DNA of 31,181 nt from DATEEG01 sp035525055. Its GTDB lineage: Bacteria > Actinomycetota > Acidimicrobiia > Spongiisociales > ZC4RG35. The DNA is taken from contig DATLEZ010000104.1 in the NCBI GenBank assembly GCA_035525055.1, positions 1-31,181 on the forward strand, read 5' to 3'. Under the pieces are notes generated by a model, which was not told where the DNA came from, did not search any database, and was given only the letters and a program-made list of their open reading frames with translations. The translations under genes were made by a program, and so were the position numbers. This document shows, piece by piece, positions 8,322 to 17,472 of this stretch; positions within the stretch are counted from its first letter, which is position 1; each line of letters begins with the position of its first letter.

Positions 8322-9385
8322 AGCCCTTTGTTTATGAAGCTCTGCCCGGCCGGGTGGTCTTTGGCGACGGTTCGTTGAAAGAGGTCCCTCAGGAGCTCGA
8401 CTTCCTCGAGGCAGGGACCGTGATGCTGATTTCCAGTGGATCATCGAAGCCCCTGGCCGACTCGCTGGCCGATCTGATGGGCGATCGGGTCGTGGCGCGA
8501 ATCGATCAAGTCAATCCCCACGTGCCGATCGAGGATGTCGAGGAGGCCCGTCGACTCGCGGTCGATTCTTCCACCGAGTCCGTCGTGACGATCGGAGGTG
8601 GCTCGACCATCGGGTTGGGCAAGAACATCGCCCTCGAGGCGCCGGTGAAGCACCTGACCGTTCCCACCACCTACTCGGGTTCGGAGATGACCCCGATCCA
8701 CGGTGTGACCATCAACGGTTTCAAGCGCACCGGGAGGGATTCGAGAGCCAAGCCGCACACGGTGGTCTACGACCCCGAACTGGGCCGCGGTCTTCCGATG
8801 GGGGTCACGGCCGGAAGCGTCATGAACGCGATGGCCCATTGTGTCGAGGCGCTGTACGCCGAGGGCCGAAATCCAGTCACCTCGTCGATGGCCCTGGAAG
8901 GCCTCACCGCCCTCAACTCGGGTCTGGCTCGAGTGGTGTCCGATCGCTTCGATCCGGAGGGCCGGGCCTCCTTGCTGTTTGGGGCCTTTCTGGCGGGAAC
9001 CGCCCTCGGCTCGGTTGGGATGGCCATCCATCACAAGATCTGTCACGTTCTCGGAGGCACGTTCGGTCTGGCCCATGGTGACGCCAACGCGGTTGTACTC
9101 CCGCATGTGGTCGCGGCCAATAGCGTCGCCGAACCAGAGGTGGTCGCCGACATCGCCAGGGTTCTCGGTGTGACCGATCCGGCCGCGGGCCTCTTTGAAT
9201 TGGCCGCGTCGGCGGGGGCGCCATCGAGCCTGGCTCAACTCGGAATGAAGGAGATGGATCTTGATCGAGCGGCCGCCATGGTGATCGAGCACCCGGGGTT
9301 CAATCCCCGGCCCGTGAACGGCATCTGGATCCGCGAGCTTCTGGAAGAAGCCTTTGAAGGCAAGAAACCGACGGTAACCGCATAG
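8318..9385 (+). CDS. pnpF: Maleylacetate reductase (iron-containing alcohol dehydrogenase family)
   Basis: A 355-residue protein that would reduce maleylacetate to 3-oxoadipate with NAD(P)H. It shows the family nucleotide loop GGGSTIGLGK (93-102), VPTTYSGSEMTPIHGVT (115-131) and the histidine-rich helix HHKICHVLGGTFGLAHGDAN. The Thr-Tyr-Ser-Gly-Ser-Glu-Met stretch and the 355-residue length are characteristic of maleylacetate reductases rather than general alcohol dehydrogenases. ATGA overlap with the CoA-transferase and position next to ring-cleavage genes agree. Both hydroquinone and hydroxyquinol routes converge on its substrate. Confidence 0.9.
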   Translation: MKPFVYEALPGRVVFGDGSLKEVPQELDFLEAGTVMLISSGSSKPLADSLADLMGDRVVARIDQVNPHVPIEDVEEARRLAVDSSTESVVTIGGGSTIGLGKNIALEAPVKHLTVPTTYSGSEMTPIHGVTINGFKRTGRDSRAKPHTVVYDPELGRGLPMGVTAGSVMNAMAHCVEALYAEGRNPVTSSMALEGLTALNSGLARVVSDRFDPEGRASLLFGAFLAGTALGSVGMAIHHKICHVLGGTFGLAHGDANAVVLPHVVAANSVAEPEVVADIARVLGVTDPAAGLFELAASAGAPSSLAQLGMKEMDLDRAAAMVIEHPGFNPRPVNGIWIRELLEEAFEGKKPTVTA

Positions 9386-9397
9386 GAGGAGGATGGG

Positions 9398-10789
9398 ATG
9401 GTCAAGGAATACGAAGGCGGGCCGAGTCGACGCAAGTTCCTGCGTGACGCCGGCCTGACGGGAATCGGAATTATCGGTGGGAGCGCGGTCCTGGCAGCCT
9501 GCGGCACGGATGGTGCCGCCACCACGACCACCGCCGGTGCGACCACGACTACGGGTGCTGCCACGACCACCGCGGCAACAACCGCCACAACGGCGGCCGT
9601 GGGACGACCCATCAAAATCGGCTATGTCTCTCCGCAAACGGGTGCGATCGCGGCATTCGGCGAGGCGGACGGATTCGTTCTCGAGCAGGTTCAAGCTGCG
9701 CTGGCCGACGGCCTCACGGTGGCCGGCGTGGTGCATCCAGTGGAGATTCTTTCGAAAGACAGCCAGTCCGATCCGGTGCGGGCAGGAGAAGCCGCAGGCG
9801 AGCTGATTCTCGATGACGAAATCGATTTGATGGTGGTGGCCTCGACCCCGGAGACCACCAATCCGGTGGCGGACCAATGCGAGATCAACGGCATTCCCTG
9901 CATCTCGACCGTGGCGCCGTGGCAGCCGTGGTTCTTTGGCCGGGCCGGCGATCCGGCCGTTGGCTTCACCTGGACCTATCACTACTTCTGGGGACTCGAG
10001 GGGCTGATTCCTCAGTTCATCGCTCTCTGGGACCAGCTCGAAACCAACAAGATCGTCGGCGGACTGTTCCCGAATGACGGGGATGGAAATGCCTGGGGCG
10101 ACCCTGAGCTCGGCTTTCCGCCTGCGTTGGCGGCGGCCGGATACGAGATCGTCGATCCAGGTCGCTATGAGAATCTCTCCGACAGCTTCTCGGCGCACCT
10201 CACCGCGTTCCAGGACGCCGGCGCGCAGATCGTCACCGGAGTACCGATTCCGCCCGATTTCGGTACCTTCTGGACCCAGGCCGCCCAGCAGGGATTCACA
10301 CCCGTTGCCGCGACTATTGGCAAAGCGATCCTGTATCCCGCCAACGTCGAAGCCCTTGGCGGTGATTCCGGCAACGGCCTGACGTCCGAGGTTTGGTGGA
10401 GCCCGCAACACCCGTTCTCGTCGTCACTCACAGGGCAGTCGGCGGCAGACCTGACCGATGCCTATACCTCGGCCAGCGGTCGCCAGTGGACCCAGGTGGT
10501 CGGCTTCACACATTCGTTGTTCGAGGTGGCGGCGGACGTGCTGACCCGTACCCAGGACCTCGATGATCGGGAGGCGGTGCTGGCGGCACTGGCGGGGACG
10601 AACCTGCAGACCATCGTCGGTGCGGTCGACTGGACCGGTGGAGGGCCGGTTCCGAATGTGTCCACCACTCCTTTGGTGGGAGGCCAATGGCAGCTTGGGG
10701 GTGACTTTAAGTATGACCTGGTCATAGTCGACAACAGCCAGTTTGGCGGCGTCCCCACGACGGGGGAGATCGCGCCCCTAGGGGCATGA
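9398..10789 (+). CDS. ABC transporter substrate-binding lipoprotein (branched-chain amino acid/aromatic type)
   Basis: A 463-residue periplasmic-binding protein of the LivJ-like class. The N-terminus carries a twin-arginine motif (S10-R-R-K-F-L15), a hydrophobic stretch and the lipobox LAAC (C35), so it should be a Tat-exported lipoprotein. A Thr/Ala-rich linker (about 41-67) follows, common in secreted actinobacterial proteins. The ligand domain begins IKIGYVSPQTGAIAAFGE. It probably captures an aromatic acid or other pathway substrate, inferred only from the operon. AGGAGGA precedes the ATG; the stop overlaps the next start (ATGA). Confidence 0.88.
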   Translation: MVKEYEGGPSRRKFLRDAGLTGIGIIGGSAVLAACGTDGAATTTTAGATTTTGAATTTAATTATTAAVGRPIKIGYVSPQTGAIAAFGEADGFVLEQVQAALADGLTVAGVVHPVEILSKDSQSDPVRAGEAAGELILDDEIDLMVVASTPETTNPVADQCEINGIPCISTVAPWQPWFFGRAGDPAVGFTWTYHYFWGLEGLIPQFIALWDQLETNKIVGGLFPNDGDGNAWGDPELGFPPALAAAGYEIVDPGRYENLSDSFSAHLTAFQDAGAQIVTGVPIPPDFGTFWTQAAQQGFTPVAATIGKAILYPANVEALGGDSGNGLTSEVWWSPQHPFSSSLTGQSAADLTDAYTSASGRQWTQVVGFTHSLFEVAADVLTRTQDLDDREAVLAALAGTNLQTIVGAVDWTGGGPVPNVSTTPLVGGQWQLGGDFKYDLVIVDNSQFGGVPTTGEIAPLGA

Positions 10790-11523
10790 TCGAAGAAGGC
10801 AGGTTGCCGCGGGTCTTCGAAATCAGGAATCTGAGCAAGTCCTTCGGGGCGCTGAAGGTCATTGACGACTTGAGTCTTCACCTCGACGAGGGGGAGGCTC
10901 TCGGAGTCGTCGGTCCGAATGGCGCCGGCAAGACCACGATGTTCGACCTGATAGTTGGAACCCTGGCTCCCGACGCTGGAACGATCGAATTCGACCGGAT
11001 GGCGGTTGTTTCGAGTCGGACCTTCCAGCGAACTCGCTCGGGGATGGGGCGCACGTTCCAGATCCCGCAGCCTTTTGGGGGGTTGACCGTTTTCGAGAAC
11101 ATGCTGGTCGGAGCCATCTTTGGAGGACGAGGCGGACCTGACGTGGACGGCCGGTGCGTGGAACTGCTGAATCGCACCTGCCTCCTCGACAAGGCCAACC
11201 GGACCGCTGCTTCCCTCACGATCCTGGACCGAAAGAGGTTGGAACTCGCCCGGGCGCTCGCCACGGAACCCAAGGTCTTGCTGCTGGACGAGATCGCCGG
11301 GGGCCTGACCGAGCCCGAGGTGGAAGACCTCGTGGATCTGATCCGAGAGATCCATGCCACCGGGATGTCGATCATCTGGATCGAGCATCTGCTCCATGCC
11401 TTGCTCGGGGTCGTCGACCGCGTGCTGGCCATCCACTTTGGCAAGCACCTCATCGAAGGCGATCCGCACGAGGTGATCCACAGCCCCGAGATGCGAGAGG
11501 TGTACCTCGGGATCGAGTCATGA
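10786..11523 (+). CDS. ABC transporter ATP-binding protein, LivG type
   Basis: A 245-residue ATPase with Walker A GPNGAGKT (43-50), Walker B LLLDEIAGG and the switch histidine in IIWIEHLLHALL. In place of the textbook LSGGQ signature it reads LTILDRKRLELARAL, a variant common in LivG-like subunits. It energises the importer with the neighbouring LivF, LivH and LivM proteins. It overlaps the genes on both sides by 4 bases. Confidence 0.88.
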   Translation: MIEEGRLPRVFEIRNLSKSFGALKVIDDLSLHLDEGEALGVVGPNGAGKTTMFDLIVGTLAPDAGTIEFDRMAVVSSRTFQRTRSGMGRTFQIPQPFGGLTVFENMLVGAIFGGRGGPDVDGRCVELLNRTCLLDKANRTAASLTILDRKRLELARALATEPKVLLLDEIAGGLTEPEVEDLVDLIREIHATGMSIIWIEHLLHALLGVVDRVLAIHFGKHLIEGDPHEVIHSPEMREVYLGIES

Positions 11524-12266
11524 ACGGGGAACCAACCCGGGCCGGGCCGGATCTGCTCACGCCGGCGTTGTTGACCGTCACCAACCTCGATGCGTTCTAC
11601 GGCGACTTCCAGGCGCTCTTCGATGTCTCTCTGGTGGTTCGGCCGGGCGAGATAGTTGCGGTCATAGGCTCCAATGGGGCCGGCAAATCAACCCTCCTGA
11701 AGGCGATCGTGGGATTGGTGCCGGCCGCCCGCGTTCGCATCACATTTGACGAGGACCCAATCGGCGGAAACGGAACCGACGACATTGCCCGGCGGGGGAT
11801 CTTCCTGGTGCCGGAAGGCCGGCGCATCTTTCCGAGCCTCAGTGTCGAGGAGAACCTTTTGATCGGGGCCTACAACAAGCGGTCGGGTCCCTGGAATCTG
11901 GACAGGGTCTTTGGCCTGTTCCCTTCGCTCGAACGCCGACGGCGCCACGGCGGTACCGAACTCTCCGGCGGCGAGCAACAAATGCTGGCCATCGGCCGAG
12001 GATTGATGGCCAACCCGAGGCTCTTGCTTCTTGACGAGCTCTCGCTGGGTCTTGCGCCGATCATCGTCAAGGGCATCTACGCGGTCATCGATACGATCTT
12101 GGCCGAGGGCATCACATTGGTGATCGTGGAGCAGGACATCCAGCAGGCTACTGCGGTGGCGGATCGGGTCTACTGCCTGCAGCGAGGACGGGTGGCCCTG
12201 GAGTCGGCGACGTCAGAGTTGGACAAGGAGTCGCTGGTCGCTGCCTATTTCGGAATCCGGCGCTGA
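11520..12266 (+). CDS. ABC transporter ATP-binding protein, LivF type
   Basis: A 248-residue ATPase. I chose the ATG at 11520, which overlaps the LivG stop (ATGA); the open frame extends further upstream but that part lies inside livG. Walker A is GSNGAGKST (50-58), the signature is LSGGEQQML, and Walker B is LLLLDELSLGLAP. The PEGRRIFPSLSVEENL block is typical of LivF. The stop shares one base with the LivH start (TGATG). Confidence 0.9.
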   Translation: MNGEPTRAGPDLLTPALLTVTNLDAFYGDFQALFDVSLVVRPGEIVAVIGSNGAGKSTLLKAIVGLVPAARVRITFDEDPIGGNGTDDIARRGIFLVPEGRRIFPSLSVEENLLIGAYNKRSGPWNLDRVFGLFPSLERRRRHGGTELSGGEQQMLAIGRGLMANPRLLLLDELSLGLAPIIVKGIYAVIDTILAEGITLVIVEQDIQQATAVADRVYCLQRGRVALESATSELDKESLVAAYFGIRR

Positions 12267-13126
12267 TGGTCGACGCGGTTGTCCAGGGGATACTGCTTGG
12301 AGGGCTCTATGCGCTCCTCGCAGCCGGGCTCACCCTGGTCTTCGGGGTAATGAAGGTTGTGAACCTGGCTCACGGCGACTTCATCGTCATGGCCGGATAT
12401 CTGACGCTGGTGCTCGTGGGCGCCACCGACCTCAACCCGCTCCTGGTCGCTCCGGTGGTGGCGGTCCTGATGGGGGCGGTCGGGTACGGACTGCAGCGGG
12501 GAGTCATCAACCTGAGTCTGGGGGGAGGGATCGTCCCTCCTCTCATCGTCACCTTCGGACTTTCGATCATCATCCAGAATGCTCTACAGGAGATCTTCAG
12601 CGCCGATACCCAGGGGCTCGACGCTGGTCCGATCGAGTTGTCCAGCATCAGGTTGGGAGATGTGGTCACGATTGGATGGTTCCCCTTGCTCACCCTCCTA
12701 GTGGCCGTGCTGGTGTTGCTGGGCCTGCACGGAATGCTGTCGAAAACGTCACTCGGGCGGGCGTTTCGAGCCGTCTCCGACGACCCCGAGGCGGCCCGGA
12801 TGATGGGAGTGCAGACCAAGCACGTGTTCTCCATCGCCACCGCAGTGGCGATGGTCGTGGTTGGGATCGGGGGCGTCATGCTCGGCATTCGCACCCAGTT
12901 CGATGCCTCTTTAGGGCCGGCCCGCCTCATTTTTGCCTTCGAGGCGGTGATCATCGGCGGCATGGGATCGTTGTGGGGAACCCTGGCCGGAGGGGTCGTC
13001 CTCGGGGTTGCGCAGAACGTGGGCGCCCACCTATCGCCGGGTTGGAGCGAGCTTGGAGGACACCTGGTGTTTCTGGCCGTTCTTGCCTATCGCCCGCAGG
13101 GGCTGTTCGGCCAGGTGACCTCATGA
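12266..13126 (+). CDS. ABC transporter permease, LivH type
   Basis: A 286-residue integral membrane protein with about eight hydrophobic segments. The N-terminal QGILLGGLYALLAAGLTLVF and the VNLAHGDFIVMAGY motif are diagnostic of LivH permeases. The later GMGSLWGTLAGGVVLGVAQN block is the usual cytoplasmic coupling region. It starts on the last base of livF and overlaps livM by 4 bases. Confidence 0.9.
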   Translation: MVDAVVQGILLGGLYALLAAGLTLVFGVMKVVNLAHGDFIVMAGYLTLVLVGATDLNPLLVAPVVAVLMGAVGYGLQRGVINLSLGGGIVPPLIVTFGLSIIIQNALQEIFSADTQGLDAGPIELSSIRLGDVVTIGWFPLLTLLVAVLVLLGLHGMLSKTSLGRAFRAVSDDPEAARMMGVQTKHVFSIATAVAMVVVGIGGVMLGIRTQFDASLGPARLIFAFEAVIIGGMGSLWGTLAGGVVLGVAQNVGAHLSPGWSELGGHLVFLAVLAYRPQGLFGQVTS

Positions 13127-14151
13127 CCTCCGGCTACCGCGTCCAAATTTCCACGCCTGCCAGCCGCAGGTTTGCCGTCGTTGGAGCTCTCATCGTGGCT
13201 GGCTTCGCGTCGGTTCCTCTCTGGGGAGGTCGGGGCCTGATGGTGAGCCTCACCGAACTTATGGTGCTGGTGGCGATCGGTCAGGTGTGGAATCTCCTGG
13301 CCGGCTATGCCGGCATCTACAGCTTCGGCCAGCAGGCCTTCATCGGCATCGGGGCCTACACGACGTTCGTGCTGGCCGACCTGGTTGGTCTGAACCTGTG
13401 GGTGGCCTTGGCCGGTTCGACCGTCGTCGCCGGCCTGATCGCGCTACCGAGCGCCTGGCTGGTTTTCCGGCTGCGGGGCGCGTACTTCGCAGTCGGAACC
13501 TGGGTCCTGGCCGAAACCTATCGCCTGCTCGTGAGGAACAGCAAGACCCTCTATCCATCAGGGACCCCACAGCCATTGAGGTCGCTCTCACAGGTCGGAG
13601 CCGATCGATTCTCGGTGACTTTCTGGGTATCACTCGGCCTGGCGGTCGGTGTGGTGATCTGGATCTACCTCCTCAATCGGAGCGCTCGCGGCCTTGCTCT
13701 CAGCGCCATTCGCGACAACGAAGGCGCCGCCAATACGTCGGGGGTGGCGGTGCGAAGAACCCAGGTCATGGTCTACGTGATGGTTGCCTCTTTGACCGGA
13801 CTGGCCGGGGCAGTGTTCCTGCTGAAGAATGTCTCGATCGACCCCGATAGTTTCTTCTCGATTCAGTGGACCGCCCAGATGGTGATCATCGTCATGATCG
13901 GGGGGATCGGCACCATCGAAGGCCCCATAGTGGGAGCGGTGGTCTTCTTTCTCTTGCGCGAGAACCTGGCCGATCTGGGCACGGCCTGGTTCATAATCCT
14001 GGGAGTTCTGCTGATCGCCATAATGCTTCGAGCCCCCGAGGGAATCTGGGGCATCGTTCAGCGCAAGACTGGCCTGCGGCTGTTCCCGATTCAGCGGCGG
14101 CTAGTCATGGATGATCTGATCATGGAGAAAGTGTCGAATGAGCCGGTCTGA
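13123..14151 (+). CDS. ABC transporter permease, LivM type
   Basis: A 342-residue membrane protein. The ATG at 13123 overlaps the livH stop; the longer open frame upstream overlaps livH and is not real. The LLAGYAGIYSFGQQAFIGIGAY block is the LivM hallmark, followed by several membrane helices and GGIGTIEGPIVGAVVF near the end. It completes the five-gene importer inside the catabolic operon. Confidence 0.9.
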   Translation: MTSGYRVQISTPASRRFAVVGALIVAGFASVPLWGGRGLMVSLTELMVLVAIGQVWNLLAGYAGIYSFGQQAFIGIGAYTTFVLADLVGLNLWVALAGSTVVAGLIALPSAWLVFRLRGAYFAVGTWVLAETYRLLVRNSKTLYPSGTPQPLRSLSQVGADRFSVTFWVSLGLAVGVVIWIYLLNRSARGLALSAIRDNEGAANTSGVAVRRTQVMVYVMVASLTGLAGAVFLLKNVSIDPDSFFSIQWTAQMVIIVMIGGIGTIEGPIVGAVVFFLLRENLADLGTAWFIILGVLLIAIMLRAPEGIWGIVQRKTGLRLFPIQRRLVMDDLIMEKVSNEPV

Positions 14152-14176
14152 TCTAGCGAAGGACACCGTGTAGACG

Positions 14177-15061
14177 ATGGTTGATCTGGGCATCCCGGTC
14201 TCAGGCACCTTTGAAAGTCCGGACCAGGTTCTGGCCGCTCTCACTGGAGTTGCCTACCTCGCCGATGATCACATCGCCACCGCCGTGTTCGTGGCCGATG
14301 CCCTCGGCAAGCCGGTTCTCTGCGAAGGCCCGGCCGGGGTCGGGAAGACCGAGTTGGCCAAGTCGGTGGCCAAGGCCATGGGACGTCGCTTGATCAGGCT
14401 CCAGTGCTACGAGGGTTTGGACGAGTCCAAGGCCCTCTATGAGTGGAACTACAAGAAGCAGCTCCTGCGGATTCAGACCGAGCCCGAAGGAGCCGACTGG
14501 CAGACGACCGAGTCCGACATCTTTGCGGAGGATTTCCTATTGGAGAGGCCGCTGCTGGCGGCCATCCGTTCAACGGAGCCGGTCGTCCTGCTGATCGACG
14601 AGGTCGACCGAATCGAGGTCGAGACCGAGGCCTTGCTTCTCGAGATTCTCTCCGACTTCCAGGTCTCGGTTCCCGAACTGGGCACCATTTCGGCCTCGAC
14701 CCAGCCGCTGGTGTTTCTCACCTCCAACAACAGCCGCGACCTCTCGGAGGCGCTCAAACGCAGGTGCGTATACCTGGACATCGACTATCCGACCGTCGCG
14801 CGCGAACAAGCGATCATCGAAGCGCGGATTCCCGGAATCACCTCTGCGCTGGCGGCCAATTGCGCGCAGGTGGTGTCGTGGGTCCGGTCGTTCGAACTGA
14901 AGAAACCGCCCTCGGTGTCGGAGACCCTTGACTGGGCCAGGACCCTCATGGTGCTGGGACGAACGGCGGTGTCAACCGACGACACCCGCGCCACTCTGAA
15001 CCTGCTGCTCAAGTACTCCCAGGACATCGACAAGATCACCGAATCGCTCAAGGCGGTATGA
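14177..15061 (+). CDS. MoxR-family AAA+ ATPase (CoxD-like)
   Basis: A 294-residue AAA+ protein with Walker A GPAGVGKT (51-58), Walker B VVLLIDEVD (136-144), sensor 1 TSNN (182-185) and basic residues at 194-196 that may act as the arginine finger. MoxR ATPases work with VWA-domain partners to insert metals or remodel metalloenzymes; examples are CoxD with CoxE for CO dehydrogenase and CbbQ with CbbO for Rubisco. Here it sits between the importer genes and hydroxyquinol dioxygenase in one operon, and a CoxE-like VWA gene follows on the other strand. It may activate one of the iron dioxygenases or the Mo hydroxylase further downstream. The ribosome site is weak and rather far (GAAGGA near 14158). 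Confidence 0.87.
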   Translation: MVDLGIPVSGTFESPDQVLAALTGVAYLADDHIATAVFVADALGKPVLCEGPAGVGKTELAKSVAKAMGRRLIRLQCYEGLDESKALYEWNYKKQLLRIQTEPEGADWQTTESDIFAEDFLLERPLLAAIRSTEPVVLLIDEVDRIEVETEALLLEILSDFQVSVPELGTISASTQPLVFLTSNNSRDLSEALKRRCVYLDIDYPTVAREQAIIEARIPGITSALAANCAQVVSWVRSFELKKPPSVSETLDWARTLMVLGRTAVSTDDTRATLNLLLKYSQDIDKITESLKAV

Positions 15062-15062
15062 C

Positions 15063-15950
15063 GTGCGGGACCTCAACGAGAGCAACGTAACCGAGGCCGC
15101 AATTGCATTGATTCAAGCCGCGGATCCACGGCTACAGGAATTGCTGGTCGGGTTGACCCGGCATCTTCACGCCTTTGTCCGTGAGGTCGAGCTCACTGAG
15201 CCCGAATGGATGGCTGCGATTCGATTCCTGACGGCCGTAGGTCAGATCTCCGACGAGCAGCGCCAGGAGTTCATTCTCCTCTCCGACGTGCTGGGGGTCA
15301 GCATCCTGGTGGATGCCATCAACCATCGAAAGCTGGCCAGCGCCACTGAGAGCACTGTCTTCGGCCCCTTCTGGGTGGTCGGTGCCCCGGAATTGCCCCA
15401 CGGAGCTTCGATTGCTCGGGGAGAGGAAGCAGTTTCGGGAGAACTAACCGTTGTCCGCGGACGAGTCCTGGGTGGGGAGGGTCGACCAATCGAAGGAGCC
15501 ACCCTTGACATATGGCAGGCCTCACCTGCAGGTTTGTACGACGTCCAGGATCCCAGGCAGCCCGAGATGAACCTTCGGGGCCTCTTTCACTCCGGAGCGG
15601 ACGGCGGATTCTGGTTCAAGACCGTGAAGCCGGCTCCCTACCCGATTCCCGATGACGGCCCGGTCGGCGACTTGCTGAGAGCCACCGGCCGGCACCCGAT
15701 GCGACCGGCCCATATCCATTTCATGGTTCGAGCACCCGGATACCAGACGCTGATCACGCATATCTTTGTCGAGGGCGACCCCTACCTCGAGTCAGACGCC
15801 GTGTTCGGGGTCAAGGACTCACTGGTATTCGATTTCGGCCTGAACCACTCCGAAACCGAGGCCGCCGGTTTCGGAATCGCAGCGCCGTTCATCGACGTCA
15901 CCTTCGACATCGTCCTGGAACCGGACAAGGTCGCGGCCAGCAATCCCTGA
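15063..15950 (+). CDS. pnpG: Hydroxyquinol 1,2-dioxygenase (intradiol)
   Basis: A 295-residue intradiol dioxygenase starting at a GTG one base after the MoxR stop. The Fe(III) ligands are visible: Y159 in AGLYDVQ, Y193 in APYPIPDDGPVG, and H217 and H219 in RPAHIHF. The N-terminal helical domain (1-100) ending in ESTVFGPFWV is typical of the hydroxyquinol/catechol group. The PYPIPDDGPVG loop favours hydroxyquinol over catechol. It should open hydroxyquinol (1,2,4-benzenetriol) to maleylacetate, feeding the reductase encoded earlier in the operon. Chlorocatechol or catechol use cannot be excluded from sequence alone. Confidence 0.85.
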   Translation: MRDLNESNVTEAAIALIQAADPRLQELLVGLTRHLHAFVREVELTEPEWMAAIRFLTAVGQISDEQRQEFILLSDVLGVSILVDAINHRKLASATESTVFGPFWVVGAPELPHGASIARGEEAVSGELTVVRGRVLGGEGRPIEGATLDIWQASPAGLYDVQDPRQPEMNLRGLFHSGADGGFWFKTVKPAPYPIPDDGPVGDLLRATGRHPMRPAHIHFMVRAPGYQTLITHIFVEGDPYLESDAVFGVKDSLVFDFGLNHSETEAAGFGIAAPFIDVTFDIVLEPDKVAASNP

Positions 15951-15975
15951 GCCGGCGCCGGACCCCGCACCGGTG

Positions 15976-17472
15976 TCAGGCGATCTCGAGGACGAACTCC
16001 TGGAGTTGGCGCAGGTTCCGGCATTCGAATGCTCCCGTGCAAAATCTTCGATACTCGGCCATCAATGAGTCATCCACCCCCCAACGGGAGCGAGCCTCGG
16101 GGTTGAGCCAGTAGATCTGTTTGGTCTTGGCCTGGATCTTCTTCAGGATCGGGAGGCCGGCATCATCGACGCGATAGTTGTTACGGGCATCGCCGGTGAA
16201 TATGACCGTGCTGGTGCCGGTGAGGCTGCTGCCGTACTTGCGAAAGAACATATCCAGCGCCTTGGCATGGTCGGAATGGCCATCTCTTGAGATGTCGCGC
16301 GAGCGGGCGATCAGATGCTTGACGTTGGTCAACCCGACACCCTGGCGGACGTGCTCGGTGACCTCAGCCGCCCCATCGACGAAGATGAAACAGCGGAGCT
16401 TGGGGAATTCCTCGCTCATGGCGTTGAGGAAGGTGATCGTGAATTCCGCGAATTTGGCGACGGATCCGGAGACATCCGCCACCAGAAACAGGTCGGGCTT
16501 GGATTCACGACGATGCCGGTGGGCCGGGTCGAAGGGCACCCCTCCGGTCGAGAGAGATCGCCGGACCGTGCGCCGGACGTCCAGGCGCCCCTTGTGACGC
16601 CGTTTGCGTCGTTGGGCCAGCTTGGCGGCGAGGCGTTTGGCGAGGGGGCGAACGGCATGGCGCATCCGGCGCAGCTGTTCGGGCGACGCTTCCAGGAATT
16701 CCATCCCTTCGACAGCCGAGAGGACCTCGGCCAGCGCCCCCGCTTGCTCGACCCCGCGGTCGCGGGTGATGCGGCGCATCACTTCCCTCTGCATTCGCTC
16801 CCGGAACGCGGCGATGCGACGCTCGAGCTCGCGGATGTCGACCTCGGAGTCGAAGGGATCGGCATCGGCTTGTTCGCGAATGCGCTGGCGGCCCTGCTGC
16901 AGCAGCCAGCCGAGATCAAGCTCCTTCATCAACCGATGCATGTAGTACTTGACTGAGGCGCTCTTCTCGGAATCGACGTTGGCAAACTGATGGACGGCAG
17001 TGGCCGCCAGGGCGCGCAGGGCTTCGTCGTCAGCCCGCAGCAGTGCTTCCAGCAGCACCTCGAGAAAGTCGAACTCGTCCTCGTCCGCCACTCGCCCGAA
17101 CTCGGAACGACGAACCAGTTGGCCGAATGACGGCCGCCCTTCGGCCGTTTGGGTGGGCAATCCCGTCTCGGCGTCGCCGATGCTCGAGAAGTACAGGTCG
17201 AAGTGGGACTCGAAGACCGGGCGATGATCGACTCGCTTGATCAAGGTGGCGGCCATGGCTGCCTTGACGTGCTCGCGGCGACGAGGATCGATCCGGCTGA
17301 GAGCGTTGGCGGCGTCGATTGCTTCGACCAGTGATACCGGGATTCCGGCGGCACGGAGATGGTGCACGAACTCGATCAAATGCGGAACCATCGAGGAAGT
17401 ATCGTATCGGTCTGCGAACATCAGAGCGTTGAGCAAATCCACGAGCGGTCGTTCCACATGAGGGTCTTTCAT
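15976..17472 (-). CDS. CoxE-like VWA-domain protein, probable partner of the MoxR ATPase
   Basis: Up to 498 residues, convergent with the dioxygenase gene (25-base gap). The N-terminal part is helical (LIEFVHHLRAAGIPVSLVEA), the middle is charged and Arg-rich (200-320), and the C-terminal third is a VWA domain with MIDAS motif DVSGS (333-337) and TGD (426-428). This matches CoxE-type proteins that act with MoxR ATPases in metalloenzyme maturation. The start is uncertain: ATGs at 17472, 17421 and 17391 are all possible, and the last, giving MVPHLIEFVHHL, looks most like family starts. The longer forms overlap the start of the opposite LLM gene. Confidence 0.82.
   Translation of the reverse strand: MKDPHVERPLVDLLNALMFADRYDTSSMVPHLIEFVHHLRAAGIPVSLVEAIDAANALSRIDPRRREHVKAAMAATLIKRVDHRPVFESHFDLYFSSIGDAETGLPTQTAEGRPSFGQLVRRSEFGRVADEDEFDFLEVLLEALLRADDEALRALAATAVHQFANVDSEKSASVKYYMHRLMKELDLGWLLQQGRQRIREQADADPFDSEVDIRELERRIAAFRERMQREVMRRITRDRGVEQAGALAEVLSAVEGMEFLEASPEQLRRMRHAVRPLAKRLAAKLAQRRKRRHKGRLDVRRTVRRSLSTGGVPFDPAHRHRRESKPDLFLVADVSGSVAKFAEFTITFLNAMSEEFPKLRCFIFVDGAAEVTEHVRQGVGLTNVKHLIARSRDISRDGHSDHAKALDMFFRKYGSSLTGTSTVIFTGDARNNYRVDDAGLPILKKIQAKTKQIYWLNPEARSRWGVDDSLMAEYRRFCTGAFECRNLRQLQEFVLEIA

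Noticed and set aside
9235..9615. Reverse-strand frame rich in Val/Ala
   Set aside because: Shadow of the Thr/Ala-rich linker codons of the substrate-binding lipoprotein.
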